Part shown: piece after piece, positions 11,403 to 20,520 of the stretch
Layout of the letters: each line of letters opens with the position of its first letter
Numbering within the stretch: position 1 is the first letter of the stretch
Source: Novosphingopyxis sp965218915
GTDB taxonomy: Bacteria; Pseudomonadota; Alphaproteobacteria; Sphingomonadales; Sphingomonadaceae
Assembly (NCBI RefSeq): GCF_965218915.1
Contig: NZ_OZ244708.1
Location: 2,232,001-2,296,000 of the forward strand
Length of the DNA stretch: 64,000 bases
Reading direction: 5' to 3'
Translations under genes and position numbers: made by a program
Notes under the pieces: model-generated
What the model saw: only the letters and a program-made list of their open reading frames with translations
What the model was told of the DNA's origin: nothing
Database searches by the model: none

Positions 11403-11485
11403 CGTCATCCCGGACTTGATCCGGGATCCAGAACCCAGCGGCAGTTCCATCTCGCCCTGGATTGCGGGTCGAGCCCGGAATGACG
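11403..11485. repeat. REP-like palindrome, family R1
   Basis: An imperfect inverted repeat with CGTCATCCCGGACTTGATCC at the left end and GAGCCCGGAATGACGA at the right end. It lies between gatC and gatA, so it would be transcribed within the operon and form a hairpin. Confidence 0.85.
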
Positions 11486-11510
11486 ATGCTGTTGAGGCCA
11501 AGCTGCACCT

Positions 11511-11798
11511 TCATTCGATCACCTTCGGCACGCCGAAGAACCCTTCTTCGCTCACCGGCGCATTGGCCAGCACCTCGGCGCGCCTGCCGCCGTCGGTGAC
11601 GACATCCTCGCGCAGCCGCAGCGCGTTCGGGATCACCGCGGTCATCGGCTCGACGCCGCCGGTGTCCACCTCGCCCAGCTGCTCGACGAAGCCGAGGATC
11701 TTGTTGAGTTCTGGCGCGAGCGCCTCGGCCTCGTCCTCACCGATCGCAATCCGCGCCAGGCGGGCGATCTTCAGGACGGTCTGGGTATCGACTGACAT
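11511..11798 (-). CDS. gatC: Aspartyl/glutamyl-tRNA(Asn/Gln) amidotransferase subunit C
   Basis: GatC stabilises the GatA-GatB complex. The 95-residue product has the family pattern TVLKIARLARIAIGEDEAE, then LNKILGFVEQLGEVDTGGVEPM, and ends in EGFFGVPKVIE. The ATG at 11798 (MSVDTQTV) is chosen because the 54 residues upstream in frame are not GatC-like. It is the first gene of the gatC-gatA unit and is divergent from the DUF3089 gene. Confidence 0.96.
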   Translation of the reverse strand: MSVDTQTVLKIARLARIAIGEDEAEALAPELNKILGFVEQLGEVDTGGVEPMTAVIPNALRLREDVVTDGGRRAEVLANAPVSEEGFFGVPKVIE

Positions 11799-11949
11799 GA
11801 CGCGCGCGCTAACACCGGCGCCGGGCACCATCAAGGGAGAAGCTTTCCCCCTCCTCTTCAACCCATATTCATCCTGCGTCGCTAGCGGGATGACATTCGC
11901 GCCGCAGCTTATATGTGGATAGCCAACAAAATCTCCCGGAAGTCCCCCC

Positions 11950-13056
11950 TTGGCCCGCAAGTTCCTCTATTTCATCGCGATCTGCATCGTGCTCATACTC
12001 GGCGCGGGGCTGGCCTGGTCGCAATTCTCCGACCGGATCCTGCAATATACCAGCGTGCCGGACGTCGCCTTCGTCCGCCAAGAAAAGCTCGCCGCCAATA
12101 TCTACGACGATCCGGCGATGTGGTTCGCGCGGCCCGGCCGCCGCGCCTCGGTGGTGAACTGGCTGCCACCCGGAATCCAGCCCGCGGGCAAGGGCGATGC
12201 GGCGGTCTTCTTCATCCACCCGACCAGCTATCTGGAAAAGGATCACTGGAACGCCCCGCTGGACGACCGCGAATCGCAGAACCGCGCCGGGCTGTTCCTG
12301 CAGGGCATGGCCAGTGCCTTCAGCGCGGCCGGCGACATCTGGGCGCCGCGTTATCGCCAGGCGGCGTTCGGCGCGTTCATCACCGACAAACCCGAAGGGC
12401 AGATGGCGATCGACGCGGCCTATCAGGATGTTGACCAGGCGTTCGACGCGTTTCTGGCGGGCATCGGGCCGGATCAGCCGATCATCCTGGCAGGGCACAG
12501 CCAGGGTTCGCTTCACCTCACGCATCTGCTGAAAGACCGGGTGGCCGGCACTCCGCTGGCGAAGCGCGTCGTTGCCGCCTATGTCGTCGGCTGGCCGATC
12601 AGCGAGACGACGGATCTGAAGGCGCTCGGGCTGCCGCAATGCACCGGCGCGGACCAGCCAGGCTGCATCCTCAGCTGGCTGAGCTATGCCGAACCGGCCG
12701 ATTTCAGCTTTATCGAAACCGCCTATAATGCCACCATCGGCTTCAACGGCGAGAAGCGCGGCGGCACGCCGATCGTCTGCACCAACCCGCTCACCGGCAG
12801 CGCGGACGAGGCCGCGCCGATCGAAGCCAATCTGGGCACGCTGGTGCCTAACGATGATCTGACCGAGGGCGAACTGGTGCCCGCATCCGTGCCCGCACGC
12901 TGCAGCGAACAGGGCTTTCTTTTGATCGGCGATCCGCCCGAGCTCGGCCCCTATGTGCTGCCGGGCAATAATTACCACGTCTATGATTATCCGTTGTTCT
13001 GGGCCAATGTCCGCGCCGATGTCGCGCGGCGGCTGGCGGCCTACGAAGCGCAGTGA
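11950..13056 (+). CDS. DUF3089 alpha/beta-hydrolase-like protein, membrane-anchored
   Basis: The 368-residue product starts with an uncleaved signal anchor (FLYFIAICIVLILGAGLAW). It contains a nucleophile elbow GHSQGS near residue 180, and AVFFIHPTSY early in the domain is typical of DUF3089. Substrate and reaction are unknown. The best start is TTG at 11950, since no ATG lies near the anchor. The end of the gene is followed 25 bases later by ruvX. Fold assignment is good, function is not known. Confidence 0.85.
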   Translation: MARKFLYFIAICIVLILGAGLAWSQFSDRILQYTSVPDVAFVRQEKLAANIYDDPAMWFARPGRRASVVNWLPPGIQPAGKGDAAVFFIHPTSYLEKDHWNAPLDDRESQNRAGLFLQGMASAFSAAGDIWAPRYRQAAFGAFITDKPEGQMAIDAAYQDVDQAFDAFLAGIGPDQPIILAGHSQGSLHLTHLLKDRVAGTPLAKRVVAAYVVGWPISETTDLKALGLPQCTGADQPGCILSWLSYAEPADFSFIETAYNATIGFNGEKRGGTPIVCTNPLTGSADEAAPIEANLGTLVPNDDLTEGELVPASVPARCSEQGFLLIGDPPELGPYVLPGNNYHVYDYPLFWANVRADVARRLAAYEAQ

Positions 13057-13081
13057 GCGACGCCCCACGAGCCAAGCGGCG

Positions 13082-13546
13082 ATGAGCCACGTCGTCGAAA
13101 CCGCCGCTGGGCTGCGCGCCCTTTTGCCGGACGGCGGCGTGCTGATCGGCCTTGATCTGGGTACCAAGACCATCGGCATCGCCTTCTGCGACGCGGGCTG
13201 GACGTTCGCCACGCCGGCGGCGACGATCAGACGTCGCAAATTCCTGGCCGACCGCGAGGAGCTGCGCAGCGCCATCGCGGATCGGCGCGCGCGCGGCATC
13301 GTGCTCGGCCTGCCGCGCAATCTCGACGGGTCCGAAGGCCCGCGTGCCCAGTCCACCCGCGCCTTCGCCCGCAACATCGCCGACCTCGGCCTGCCGATCC
13401 TGCTGTGGGACGAGCGCTGGAGCACGCAGGCGGTCGAACGCGCGATGATCGAGCAGGATGTGTCGCGCGGCAAGCGGGCGGCGCGCATCGACAGCGCTGC
13501 GGCGGCCTACATCCTGCAAGGCGCGATCGACGCGTTGGTGGCTTAG
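13082..13546 (+). CDS. ruvX: Putative pre-16S rRNA nuclease / Holliday junction resolvase-like YqgF
   Basis: YqgF/RuvX proteins have an RNase H-like fold and process the 5' end of 16S rRNA. The 154-residue product shows LIGLDLGTKTIGIAFCD with the first catalytic Asp. The family blocks GIVLGLPRNLDGSEGPRAQ and LLWDERWSTQAVERAM follow, and the C-terminal Asp is in RIDSAAAAYILQ. The ATG at 13082 is the first in-frame start after the DUF3089 gene. Upstream in-frame codons translate to a shadow of that gene. Confidence 0.93.
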   Translation: MSHVVETAAGLRALLPDGGVLIGLDLGTKTIGIAFCDAGWTFATPAATIRRRKFLADREELRSAIADRRARGIVLGLPRNLDGSEGPRAQSTRAFARNIADLGLPILLWDERWSTQAVERAMIEQDVSRGKRAARIDSAAAAYILQGAIDALVA

Positions 13547-13850
13547 ACCTAGACATCCATTTTATCGTCGCTCTGGCGCAGGCCGGGGCCCATCCAATGC
13601 AAGATTGAAGCTCAGCATCTGTAATGGCACGGCCCTGCTCAACGCACAGAAACCCAACATCTCCGCGCTGTCCTACAGCCACCCAAATCGGCTACACCTC
13701 CCCGGTCATGTCCAGCCGCGCCGCCTCCTCTCACCTGTCTGCGACCACCCCCTTCACATGCGCCGCCTTTTCCTCTCCTGGACAGTGTGAAGCGTGTGAA
13801 GCTGGCGCCGCTTGCCGCCTCCGCTCGCCCACGCTAATGACCTGCCTTTG
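13547..13850. other. Intergenic region without a recognisable gene
   Basis: This stretch of 304 bases separates ruvX from pyrB. I see no credible reading frame, RNA gene or strong palindrome in it. A pyrB promoter should lie here, but I could not pick out convincing hexamers. Confidence 0.5.
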
Positions 13851-14837
13851 ATGACAGCATCGGACCCCGCCAGCCGTTACCCGCAAGGCAGTGCCGCCTT
13901 TCCGCATGCCAACCTGCTCGGCATCGCGAGGCTGCAGCCATGGGAAATCCTGTTCCTGCTCGACGAGGCCGAGCAATGGGTGGCGATGAACCGCAAGGCC
14001 GCCAAGCATGACGACCGGCTGGCGGGCCTCACCCTGATCAACGCCTTTTTCGAAAACAGCACGCGCACGCTGCTGAGCTTCGAGATCGCGGGCAAGCGAC
14101 TCGGCGCGGACGTGGTCAACATGCACGCCGCGCAGTCCAGCGTGAAGAAGGGCGAGACGCTGATCGACACGGCCGTCACGCTCAACGCCATGCGCGCCGA
14201 CGCCATCGTCATTCGCCATGCCAGCTCGGGCGCGGTGCAGTTGATCGCCGACAAGGTCGATTGCCCGGTGCTCAACGCGGGCGACGGGTCGCACGAACAC
14301 CCCACCCAGGCGCTGCTCGACGCGCTCACGATCCGGCGGCGCAAGGGCGACATCGCGGCGCTGCGCGTCACCATTTGCGGCGATGTGCTCCACAGCCGCG
14401 TCGCTCGCTCCAACATGATCTGCCTCGGCACACTCGGAGCGGAAGTGCGCGTGGCCGGGCCACCTGCTTTGCTGCCGCCCGGCCTCGATGCGCTGAACGT
14501 GGCCGGCTTCACCGATTTCGACGCCGCGCTGGACGGCGCCGACGTGGTGATGATGTTGCGGCTTCAGAACGAGCGCATGGCCGGGCCGTTCATTCCGAGC
14601 GCGCGCGAATACGCCCATCTCTACGGGCTCGACGAGCGCCGCCTCGCGCTCGCCGCGCCGGGGGCGCTGGTGATGCATCCCGGGCCGATGAACCGCGGCG
14701 TGGAGATCGTCTCGACCATCGCCGACGATCCCGAACGCTCGGCCATCACCGAACAGGTGGAGATGGGCGTGGCGGTGCGCATGGCCTGCCTCGACGTGCT
14801 GACCCGGCGTGGGCGCGGCGTGGAGGGTTGGGCATGA
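13851..14837 (+). CDS. pyrB: Aspartate carbamoyltransferase catalytic subunit
   Basis: PyrB joins carbamoyl phosphate and aspartate in pyrimidine synthesis. The 328-residue product has the carbamoyl-phosphate loop FFENSTRTLLSFE, the HPTQALLDALTI block and the C-terminal HPGPMNRGVEI. The ATG at 13851 (MTASDPASRYP) is preferred over upstream in-frame starts. The stop overlaps the start of the next gene as ATGA (14834-14837). Coupled translation with the dihydroorotase-like protein fits a complex of the two. Confidence 0.96.
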   Translation: MTASDPASRYPQGSAAFPHANLLGIARLQPWEILFLLDEAEQWVAMNRKAAKHDDRLAGLTLINAFFENSTRTLLSFEIAGKRLGADVVNMHAAQSSVKKGETLIDTAVTLNAMRADAIVIRHASSGAVQLIADKVDCPVLNAGDGSHEHPTQALLDALTIRRRKGDIAALRVTICGDVLHSRVARSNMICLGTLGAEVRVAGPPALLPPGLDALNVAGFTDFDAALDGADVVMMLRLQNERMAGPFIPSAREYAHLYGLDERRLALAAPGALVMHPGPMNRGVEIVSTIADDPERSAITEQVEMGVAVRMACLDVLTRRGRGVEGWA

Positions 14838-16060
14838 CGCGCCCGATGACGCCCCTCTCGATCACCGGCGGCAAGGTGCTCCGGCCCGGCGTGGCGGAGC
14901 CCGAAGCGGGCGCGGTTCACATCGCGGACGGCCGTTTCGTGGCGGCAGTTCCCGCCGACCGCGAGACGCTCGATGCCAAGGGTCTGATCGTCGCGCCCGG
15001 CATCGTCGATCTCGGCGTGTTCGCAACCGACAAGCCCGCCTTCCATTTCGGCGGCATCACCCGCGCCGCGCTGATGCCCGACCGCGCGCCGCCGCTGGAC
15101 GATCCGGGTGCGGTCCGCTCGGCCACGCGCTCGGGCAAGCCCGATTTCTGGGTTCATCCGCTGGGCGCCGCGACCAAGCGACTGGCCGGAGCAGAACTGG
15201 CCGAGATCGCGCTGATGAAGGAGGCCGGGGCGCGCGGCGTCGCCACCGGACGCGGCTGGATCGCCGACAGCGGCGTGATGCTGCGCGTGATGGGCTATGC
15301 CGCCGCGCTCGATCTGCCGGTGTTCGTGCATAGCGAGGATAGTGGGCTCACCGGCAATGCGGTGGCCACAGGCGGCGAAACCGCCACCCGGCTGGGCCTG
15401 CCGCAAGCCCCCGCCGCCGCCGAAGCGCTGGCGATCGCGCGCGACCTGATGCTCGCCGAGGAAACCGGCGCGCGCGTCCATTTCCGGCAGGTAACCACCG
15501 CGCGGGGGCTGGACCTGATCCGCGCCGCCAAGGATCGCGGGCTGAACGTCACCTGCGGCATCACGCCGGCGCATCTGTTCCTGTCGGACATCGCGGTGAC
15601 CGGGTTCCGCAGCTTCGCCCGCCTCTCCCCGCCGCTACGCTCGGAAGGCGACCGGCAAGCCTGCCTCGCCGCGGTGGCGGACGGGACGATCGACGCGATA
15701 TCTTCAGGCCATGATCCGCGCGGGCCCGAGGACAAGCGCCTGCCTTTCGCCGATGCCGCGCCGGGCATGGCGGGCGCGGAAACGCTGCTGGCGATGGCGC
15801 TGGGTGTCGTGCGCGACGGCCAGGTGACGACAGGGCGGCTGTTCGAACTGCTGAGCGCTAACCCCGCGCGTATTCTGGGCGTGGAGGCCGGGCGCATCGA
15901 ACCGGGGCTTGAGGCCGATCTGATCCTCGTCGACCCGGACGCGCCGTGGCAGGTGGACTCGGGTAAGATGGCGGCGCAAGCGGGCAACACCCCGTTCGAC
16001 GGGCTGCCCGTTCAGGGCCGAGTCCGCCGCCTGATCAAGGGCGGCGTGGTGATCAAATGA
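14834..16060 (+). CDS. pyrC: Dihydroorotase-like protein, probably inactive (PyrX type)
   Basis: The 408-residue product has the amidohydrolase fold of class I dihydroorotase but lacks key metal ligands. Where active enzymes have D-x-H-x-H after PGxxD, this protein has Asp59-Leu-Gly61-Val-Phe63. The later His motif reads VHFRQV instead of HxxH, and the catalytic Asp region reads SSGHDPR instead of TDHAPH. Similar degenerate copies (PyrX) serve as structural partners of aspartate carbamoyltransferase in some bacteria. The four-base overlap with pyrB supports that role. A functional dihydroorotase would then be encoded elsewhere. Confidence 0.88.
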   Translation: MTRPMTPLSITGGKVLRPGVAEPEAGAVHIADGRFVAAVPADRETLDAKGLIVAPGIVDLGVFATDKPAFHFGGITRAALMPDRAPPLDDPGAVRSATRSGKPDFWVHPLGAATKRLAGAELAEIALMKEAGARGVATGRGWIADSGVMLRVMGYAAALDLPVFVHSEDSGLTGNAVATGGETATRLGLPQAPAAAEALAIARDLMLAEETGARVHFRQVTTARGLDLIRAAKDRGLNVTCGITPAHLFLSDIAVTGFRSFARLSPPLRSEGDRQACLAAVADGTIDAISSGHDPRGPEDKRLPFADAAPGMAGAETLLAMALGVVRDGQVTTGRLFELLSANPARILGVEAGRIEPGLEADLILVDPDAPWQVDSGKMAAQAGNTPFDGLPVQGRVRRLIKGGVVIK

Positions 16061-16090
16061 CGTTCCGGCAGAGGACAGCTTGCGGTCGCT

Positions 16091-17458
16091 TCAGCGCGAG
16101 GCGAGCACCCGGCCCGTCATCGTTCCGGCGGCATATTGCACCGATGCCCCGCGCATATTGCGCACGATGCATTTGCCGCCTTCCGAGCGCAGGCTCGAGC
16201 AGAGCGAGTTGGCGCTGGCCGCATCGTCGAAGCCCATTGCGGCAAGACGATAAAGCGTGCGGCCTTTCACCGTAATCCGCGCGCTGGCGCTGTCGAAGCG
16301 CTTCAGCGTGGGATAGCGGCGCTGGTAGATCGCCCAGGCCTTGGCCGCGTTCTCGGGCGAGGAAAAAGCGCCGAGCTGCACCAGATGGGTGCCGCTGAGC
16401 TTTGGCGCTGCGTCGCGCCGGGCGTCGATGCCGGATGCCGGGGTCGCGGCGGCCAGTCGGACCGGCGCGGGCGCGGTTTTGACCGGCGGTGCGGGCGCCT
16501 TGATCGTCGGAGCCGCAGCGGCGGTCGCGAGCGGACGATCCGGCGCGGGCTGCGGCGGTGCCGGCGCACGCGGGGTCACCGCGACATGGCTCTCCTGCGC
16601 GGCGAGCATCTGTGTGCCGCCGGCACGCGGCGCGGGGCCGACCGCGGGCAGCGGCGCATCGCTGCGCGGCAATGCCACCGAGGCGACCATCTCCGCCTGC
16701 GGCTGGTTGCTGAAATCGAGCGCAAGGCCCATCGGACGGCCCGCATCGACCACCGGCGCGACGCCGAGCAGCCCGGCAACGCGGGTTTCGTATGCGCCGG
16801 GCCGGGCCATCTGCGCCCAGCTCGCAATGCGCTGTTCCACCTGATCGGCGGACATGTCCTGCGCCGCCATGATCCGCGCCTCGCGCCAGCGCCCGTCGAG
16901 CGCGTAGGCGAGGGCCAGGTTCTGGCGCGTCTTGGCGTTGGCGGCGTCCGCGCGGATCGCGTCGGTCAGCACCTGCACCGCACGGCTCGTGTCTCCGGCG
17001 AGCGCGATGGCGAGGCCGTAATCGGCCACGGGCAGCATGGCTTGATTCGCATCGAGCAACTGGCGTGCGGCCCCGACATGGCCCTGCGCGGTGTTCGCAA
17101 GCGACAGACCGATCACCGAGCGCGCGTCATTCTGTCCCAACGTCATTGCTTCCTGAAAGCTGGCGCCAGCGGACTGGAACCGTCCGGCGGCGAGATAGGC
17201 CTGGCCGAGCAGGCTGCGCAGATCGGCATTGTCCGGATCGGTCAGCACGGCGGCCTCGGCAAAGCCGATCGCATCGTCGCTGTGCCCCTTGGCGAGCGCC
17301 TTTTGCGCCTTGGCCTGCGCCTTTACCGCCGATTTGGCGGGCCTGGGCGCATCCGAGGCCGCGGACAGCTGACCGGGCGTTACGGTCGAGCAGCCGACCG
17401 TCGTCAGCGCAAACAGCGCTCCCGAGGTGGCCAGACGGATCAATATACTGGCGTTCAT
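16091..17458 (-). CDS. TPR- and SPOR-domain lipoprotein
   Basis: The product begins MNASILIRLATSG with a hydrophobic signal and a lipobox-like TTVGC, so it is probably a lipoprotein. TPR-type helices cover about residues 50-200 (SDDAIGFAEAAVLTDPDNADLR and the following units). An Ala/Pro linker leads to a C-terminal SPOR domain from about 375 (GTHLVQLGAFSSPENAAKA). SPOR domains bind denuded peptidoglycan at the division septum. The ATG at 17458 is chosen because the signal peptide starts there. It lies 20 bases downstream of the RHH protein on the same strand, and a second SPOR protein is nearby at 19161-20348. Confidence 0.88.
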   Translation of the reverse strand: MNASILIRLATSGALFALTTVGCSTVTPGQLSAASDAPRPAKSAVKAQAKAQKALAKGHSDDAIGFAEAAVLTDPDNADLRSLLGQAYLAAGRFQSAGASFQEAMTLGQNDARSVIGLSLANTAQGHVGAARQLLDANQAMLPVADYGLAIALAGDTSRAVQVLTDAIRADAANAKTRQNLALAYALDGRWREARIMAAQDMSADQVEQRIASWAQMARPGAYETRVAGLLGVAPVVDAGRPMGLALDFSNQPQAEMVASVALPRSDAPLPAVGPAPRAGGTQMLAAQESHVAVTPRAPAPPQPAPDRPLATAAAAPTIKAPAPPVKTAPAPVRLAAATPASGIDARRDAAPKLSGTHLVQLGAFSSPENAAKAWAIYQRRYPTLKRFDSASARITVKGRTLYRLAAMGFDDAASANSLCSSLRSEGGKCIVRNMRGASVQYAAGTMTGRVLASR

Positions 17459-17477
17459 GATGCGAATCCCTGTGGGT

Positions 17478-18209
17478 TCATAACGGACGTGAGGGCAGAT
17501 GACGGGTGAGTTCGGCAAGTTCGGGCATTCCGGCGAGCAGCGCGTCGAGCGCGCCTGTCACCAGTTTCTGCGCGCTGACGTTGCGCACCGCGCACGCCAG
17601 CCTCAGCTGGAGATGGCGATCCTGGTCCAACCGCAAGGTGAAGGCGGTCTTGTCCTTCGCCGCCACCGACGATTCGACTTTGGGCCGACGGGTCCTTGGC
17701 TCGGCTGGAGGCGGTTCGGTTGTCCGCTGGACGGCATGCGGCTTGATCGCGAGCAGCCCTGCCGTCGCCGTTTCGGCCTCGACCTCCGGCTCGTCCGCGT
17801 CGGCTTGCGTGGATTCGAGCGCCATCTCGGTTGCTTGCGCGGGCGATTGGTCGCTCGAATCGACCGGCGAGGATGCTTCGGCTTGCGCCGCCGCCCGGTC
17901 GAGTTCCTCGTCGGAGGGCAGCGCGGAGCCGTTCAGCCGTTCGGCCACCTCTTCCTGCCGTGCGCGCGTGTTCGCATTCGCCTCCGGAACCGCCCCCATC
18001 AGGGGATTGCGGTGGAAATGGCCGTCCTGGCCGGGATCGGCATTCTGGTCCGGATCGACATCGTAACCCATGTCGTTCCAGCCGAGATCGTCATGTTCTT
18101 GCGCCGCCGGATGGCTGCTCGGCACCGGCCGGCGCATGGCCGGCTTGGCCGCGCCCTTACGCGCCAGCAGGCCCGAGGAGAGCGATGCAAAGGATTTGGC
18201 TTCACCCAT
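17478..18209 (-). CDS. Protein with C-terminal ribbon-helix-helix-like domain, ParA partner candidate
   Basis: The 243-residue protein has a long acidic, low-complexity N-terminal half. Its basic C-terminal domain contains KTAFTLRLDQDRHLQLRLAC and a following helix, resembling a ribbon-helix-helix DNA-binding fold. It lies 14 bases downstream of a ParA-like ATPase on the same strand, which suggests a ParA-partner role similar to ParB substitutes. No named family is recognised. It might recruit or read the position of the ATPase rather than bind DNA. Confidence 0.75.
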   Translation of the reverse strand: MGEAKSFASLSSGLLARKGAAKPAMRRPVPSSHPAAQEHDDLGWNDMGYDVDPDQNADPGQDGHFHRNPLMGAVPEANANTRARQEEVAERLNGSALPSDEELDRAAAQAEASSPVDSSDQSPAQATEMALESTQADADEPEVEAETATAGLLAIKPHAVQRTTEPPPAEPRTRRPKVESSVAAKDKTAFTLRLDQDRHLQLRLACAVRNVSAQKLVTGALDALLAGMPELAELTRHLPSRPL

Positions 18210-18223
18210 GTCTCAAGCGCCCT

Positions 18224-18943
18224 TCAGCTGCCGACCACGCGGCGACCGAATCCGCCCATCGGGCGGGCGGCGGCGGCATATGGGTTGGCTGCGGCGGGTG
18301 CGGCGAAGACGGTCCGCCGGAAATTCTTTTCGAGCCGGTCGGAGATATAATCCCACAATTGCACGACTTCGGCGGCGCTGCGGCCGTCGGGATCGACCTC
18401 CATTACCGTGCGACCGTCGATCATCGAAGCGGCGAAATCGGTGCGATGGTGAAGCGTGATCGGCGCCACCGTGCCGTGCTGCGAGAGCGCCACGGCGGCC
18501 TCGGAGGTGATCTTGGCCTTCGGGGTGGCGGCATTGACCACGAAGATCAGCGGCTTGCCCGCCCGCTCGCACAGATCGACGGTGGCGCCCACGGCGCGCA
18601 GATCGTGCGGGCTGGGGCGCGTCGGCACCACGATCAGCTCGGCGACCGAGATGACGCTTTGGATCGCCATGGTGATCGCGGGGGGCGTATCGATGACGGC
18701 GAGCTTGAAACCCTGTTGGCGCAGGACCGCCAGATCGGAGGCGAGCCGCGCCACGGTGGTCTGCGCGAACGCCGGATATTCCGGCTCGCGTTCGTTCCAC
18801 CAGTCGGCGAGCGAACCTTGCGGATCGATATCGATCAGCACGACGGGGCCGGCCCCGGCCAACTGGGCCTGAACAGCCAGATGGCCCGACAGGGTCGTCT
18901 TGCCCGATCCGCCTTTCTGCGATGCAAGTGCCAGAACCCGCAA
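18224..18943 (-). CDS. ParA-family ATPase
   Basis: ParA/MinD-type ATPases position chromosomes, plasmids or protein clusters. The product begins RVLALASQKGGSGKTT, with the deviant Walker A KGGSGKTT and its signature lysine. Walker A prime DIDPQGSLADWW and the switch AVIDTPPA follow. I prefer the TTG at 18943 because AAGGGG lies 7 bases upstream. An ATG at 18961 would add six residues (MRRGIS). It is not next to parB, gid or the replication origin genes, so it is an orphan ParA working with the RHH protein downstream. Confidence 0.9.
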   Translation of the reverse strand: MRVLALASQKGGSGKTTLSGHLAVQAQLAGAGPVVLIDIDPQGSLADWWNEREPEYPAFAQTTVARLASDLAVLRQQGFKLAVIDTPPAITMAIQSVISVAELIVVPTRPSPHDLRAVGATVDLCERAGKPLIFVVNAATPKAKITSEAAVALSQHGTVAPITLHHRTDFAASMIDGRTVMEVDPDGRSAAEVVQLWDYISDRLEKNFRRTVFAAPAAANPYAAAARPMGGFGRRVVGS

Positions 18944-19160
18944 CGATATTCCCCTTCGCATATGTCTCGGATTTCCCGTTTTGCAGAACGCAGCTAAAAT
19001 CGGGTTAACGCCGCCCGGCATGATTTTTGCGGCTCCATGGCGGCGCTGCTCGCGGTGATATGGTGTTTTGCCCAAGCTTTGGTTAAGCTGGCGGAGGTCA
19101 GGATTAACCCTTTGTTGAAGCGAAGCTGCCATCGCTCGGCGATCCTACGGAGTAGTGTAT

Positions 19161-20348
19161 ATGTCCCGCCGTCTTCTCGCTCTCTCAGCGCTGCTCTGTT
19201 CGCTCCCCCTCGCTCTGCCCGCCCCTGCGCTGGCCGATGTCAAGGCGGGCGTCGATGCCTGGGCGGCGGGCGATTACGACACCGCCGTCAGCGAATGGCG
19301 CGAACCCGCGCTGGCAGGCGACGCCGATGCGCAATTTAACTTGGGCCAGGCCTATCGCCTCGGCCGCGGCGTGCCGGCCAATCTCGACATCGCGCTCGAC
19401 TGGTTCAGCAAGGCGGCCGCGCCGCGCGAAGGCGGGATCATCCACCAGAAGGCGGCCGACGAATATGGCCTCACCCTGTTCCAGACCGGCCAGCGGGCCG
19501 AAGCGCTGCCCTATATCCAGGCGGCGGCGCAGCGCGGTGAACCGCGCGCGCAATATGTTCTGGGCACCGCCTATTTCAACGGGCAGCTGGTCGAAAAGGA
19601 CTGGGTGCGCGGCTATGCGCTGATGAGCCGGGCGGCAAGCGCGGGCATTCCCGCCGCGCAGCGCAGCCTGGCGCAGATGGATAATTATGTCGGCGAAACG
19701 CAAAAGACCGAGGCGTTGGCGATGGCGGCTTCGATGCAGGCCGGGTCCGGCAGCAGCAGGACGACGGGCGGCTTCCCGGTCGCCTCGGTAGAGCCTGCGC
19801 CGGTGGCGCGCCCGGTCGATGTCCCACCGTCACAGATCGCGGGCACCGATTACGCGCCGGACGATAGCGGCGACGTGCAAGGCCCGGTCATGGCCGAGGC
19901 ACCCGCGCCGGTCCCAACCCCCGCTCCAGTCGCGGCGCCGGTTCCCGTCCTCGCCCCGGTCGCGCAGGCGGATGACGAACCGATCGCGCGCGTGACCGAG
20001 GTCTCCGATATTCCAGGCTATATTCCATCGGTTTCGGCACGATCCCCTGCACCGGCAGCCGCAGCCAATTCCGCGCCTGTTCGCGCCGCCACGCCTACTC
20101 CCGTTGTCGCTGCTTCGGGCAACTGGCGCGTTCAGCTCGGCGCGTTCAGCACCGAGGCGCGCGCGCGCGCTTTGTTCGATACGCTCGAGAAAAAGGTTTC
20201 CGGCCTGTCCGCCGCGCAGCCGTTCCTGGTCGACGCGGGCAAGGTCACCCGGCTTCAGGCCGGTCCGTTCGCGAGCAAGTCCGCCGCCGATAAGATGTGT
20301 GCCGCGGTCAAGCGCGCGGGCAATGCCTGTTTCAGCCTGAAGAAATAA
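19161..20348 (+). CDS. Secreted Sel1-repeat and SPOR-domain protein
   Basis: The product has a cleavable signal peptide (MSRRLLALSALLCSLPLAL to APALAD). Sel1/TPR-like repeats lie at about 35-190 (DAQFNLGQAYRLGRGVPAN, RAQYVLGTAYFNGQLVEKD). A Pro/Ala-rich linker leads to a C-terminal SPOR domain (GNWRVQLGAFSTEARARAL). It would act in the periplasm at the septal peptidoglycan. The Shine-Dalgarno ACGGAG at 19147-19152 fixes the ATG at 19161. It is divergent from the ParA/RHH/SPOR group, with a shared regulatory gap of about 220 bases. Confidence 0.9.
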   Translation: MSRRLLALSALLCSLPLALPAPALADVKAGVDAWAAGDYDTAVSEWREPALAGDADAQFNLGQAYRLGRGVPANLDIALDWFSKAAAPREGGIIHQKAADEYGLTLFQTGQRAEALPYIQAAAQRGEPRAQYVLGTAYFNGQLVEKDWVRGYALMSRAASAGIPAAQRSLAQMDNYVGETQKTEALAMAASMQAGSGSSRTTGGFPVASVEPAPVARPVDVPPSQIAGTDYAPDDSGDVQGPVMAEAPAPVPTPAPVAAPVPVLAPVAQADDEPIARVTEVSDIPGYIPSVSARSPAPAAAANSAPVRAATPTPVVAASGNWRVQLGAFSTEARARALFDTLEKKVSGLSAAQPFLVDAGKVTRLQAGPFASKSAADKMCAAVKRAGNACFSLKK

Positions 20349-20403
20349 CCAGGCTTCGCCCGGCCGGCCTGCTGCGGGCCGCTAGCCATTTTCGCCCTTG
20401 CTT

Positions 20404-20478
20404 CGTCATCCCAGCGAAAGCTGGGATCTCAAGCGTCAGGCAACGAGGCCCGAGATGCCAGCTTTCGCTGGCACGACG
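20404..20478. repeat. REP-like palindrome pair, family R2
   Basis: Two hairpins of the CCAGCGAAAGCTGG type face each other: CGTCATCCCAGCGAAAGCTG on the left and CAGCTTTCGCTGGCACGACG on the right. The gap between the SPOR gene and serB (20349-20520) holds only this. It could act as a bidirectional terminator between the convergent genes. Confidence 0.8.
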
Positions 20479-20520
20479 ACGGGAACGCGGGATGGCTTTT
20501 CCGCTATTTCGCGAGTTCGC

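Noticed and set aside
16057..16275. Short frame overlapping the end of the dihydroorotase-like gene, the usual place for plsY
   Set aside because: The translation has no membrane helices and is a shadow of the SPOR gene on the other strand.
16136..17509. 457-codon plus-strand frame
   Set aside because: It is the exact antisense of the TPR-SPOR gene and has Arg/Gly-rich shadow composition.
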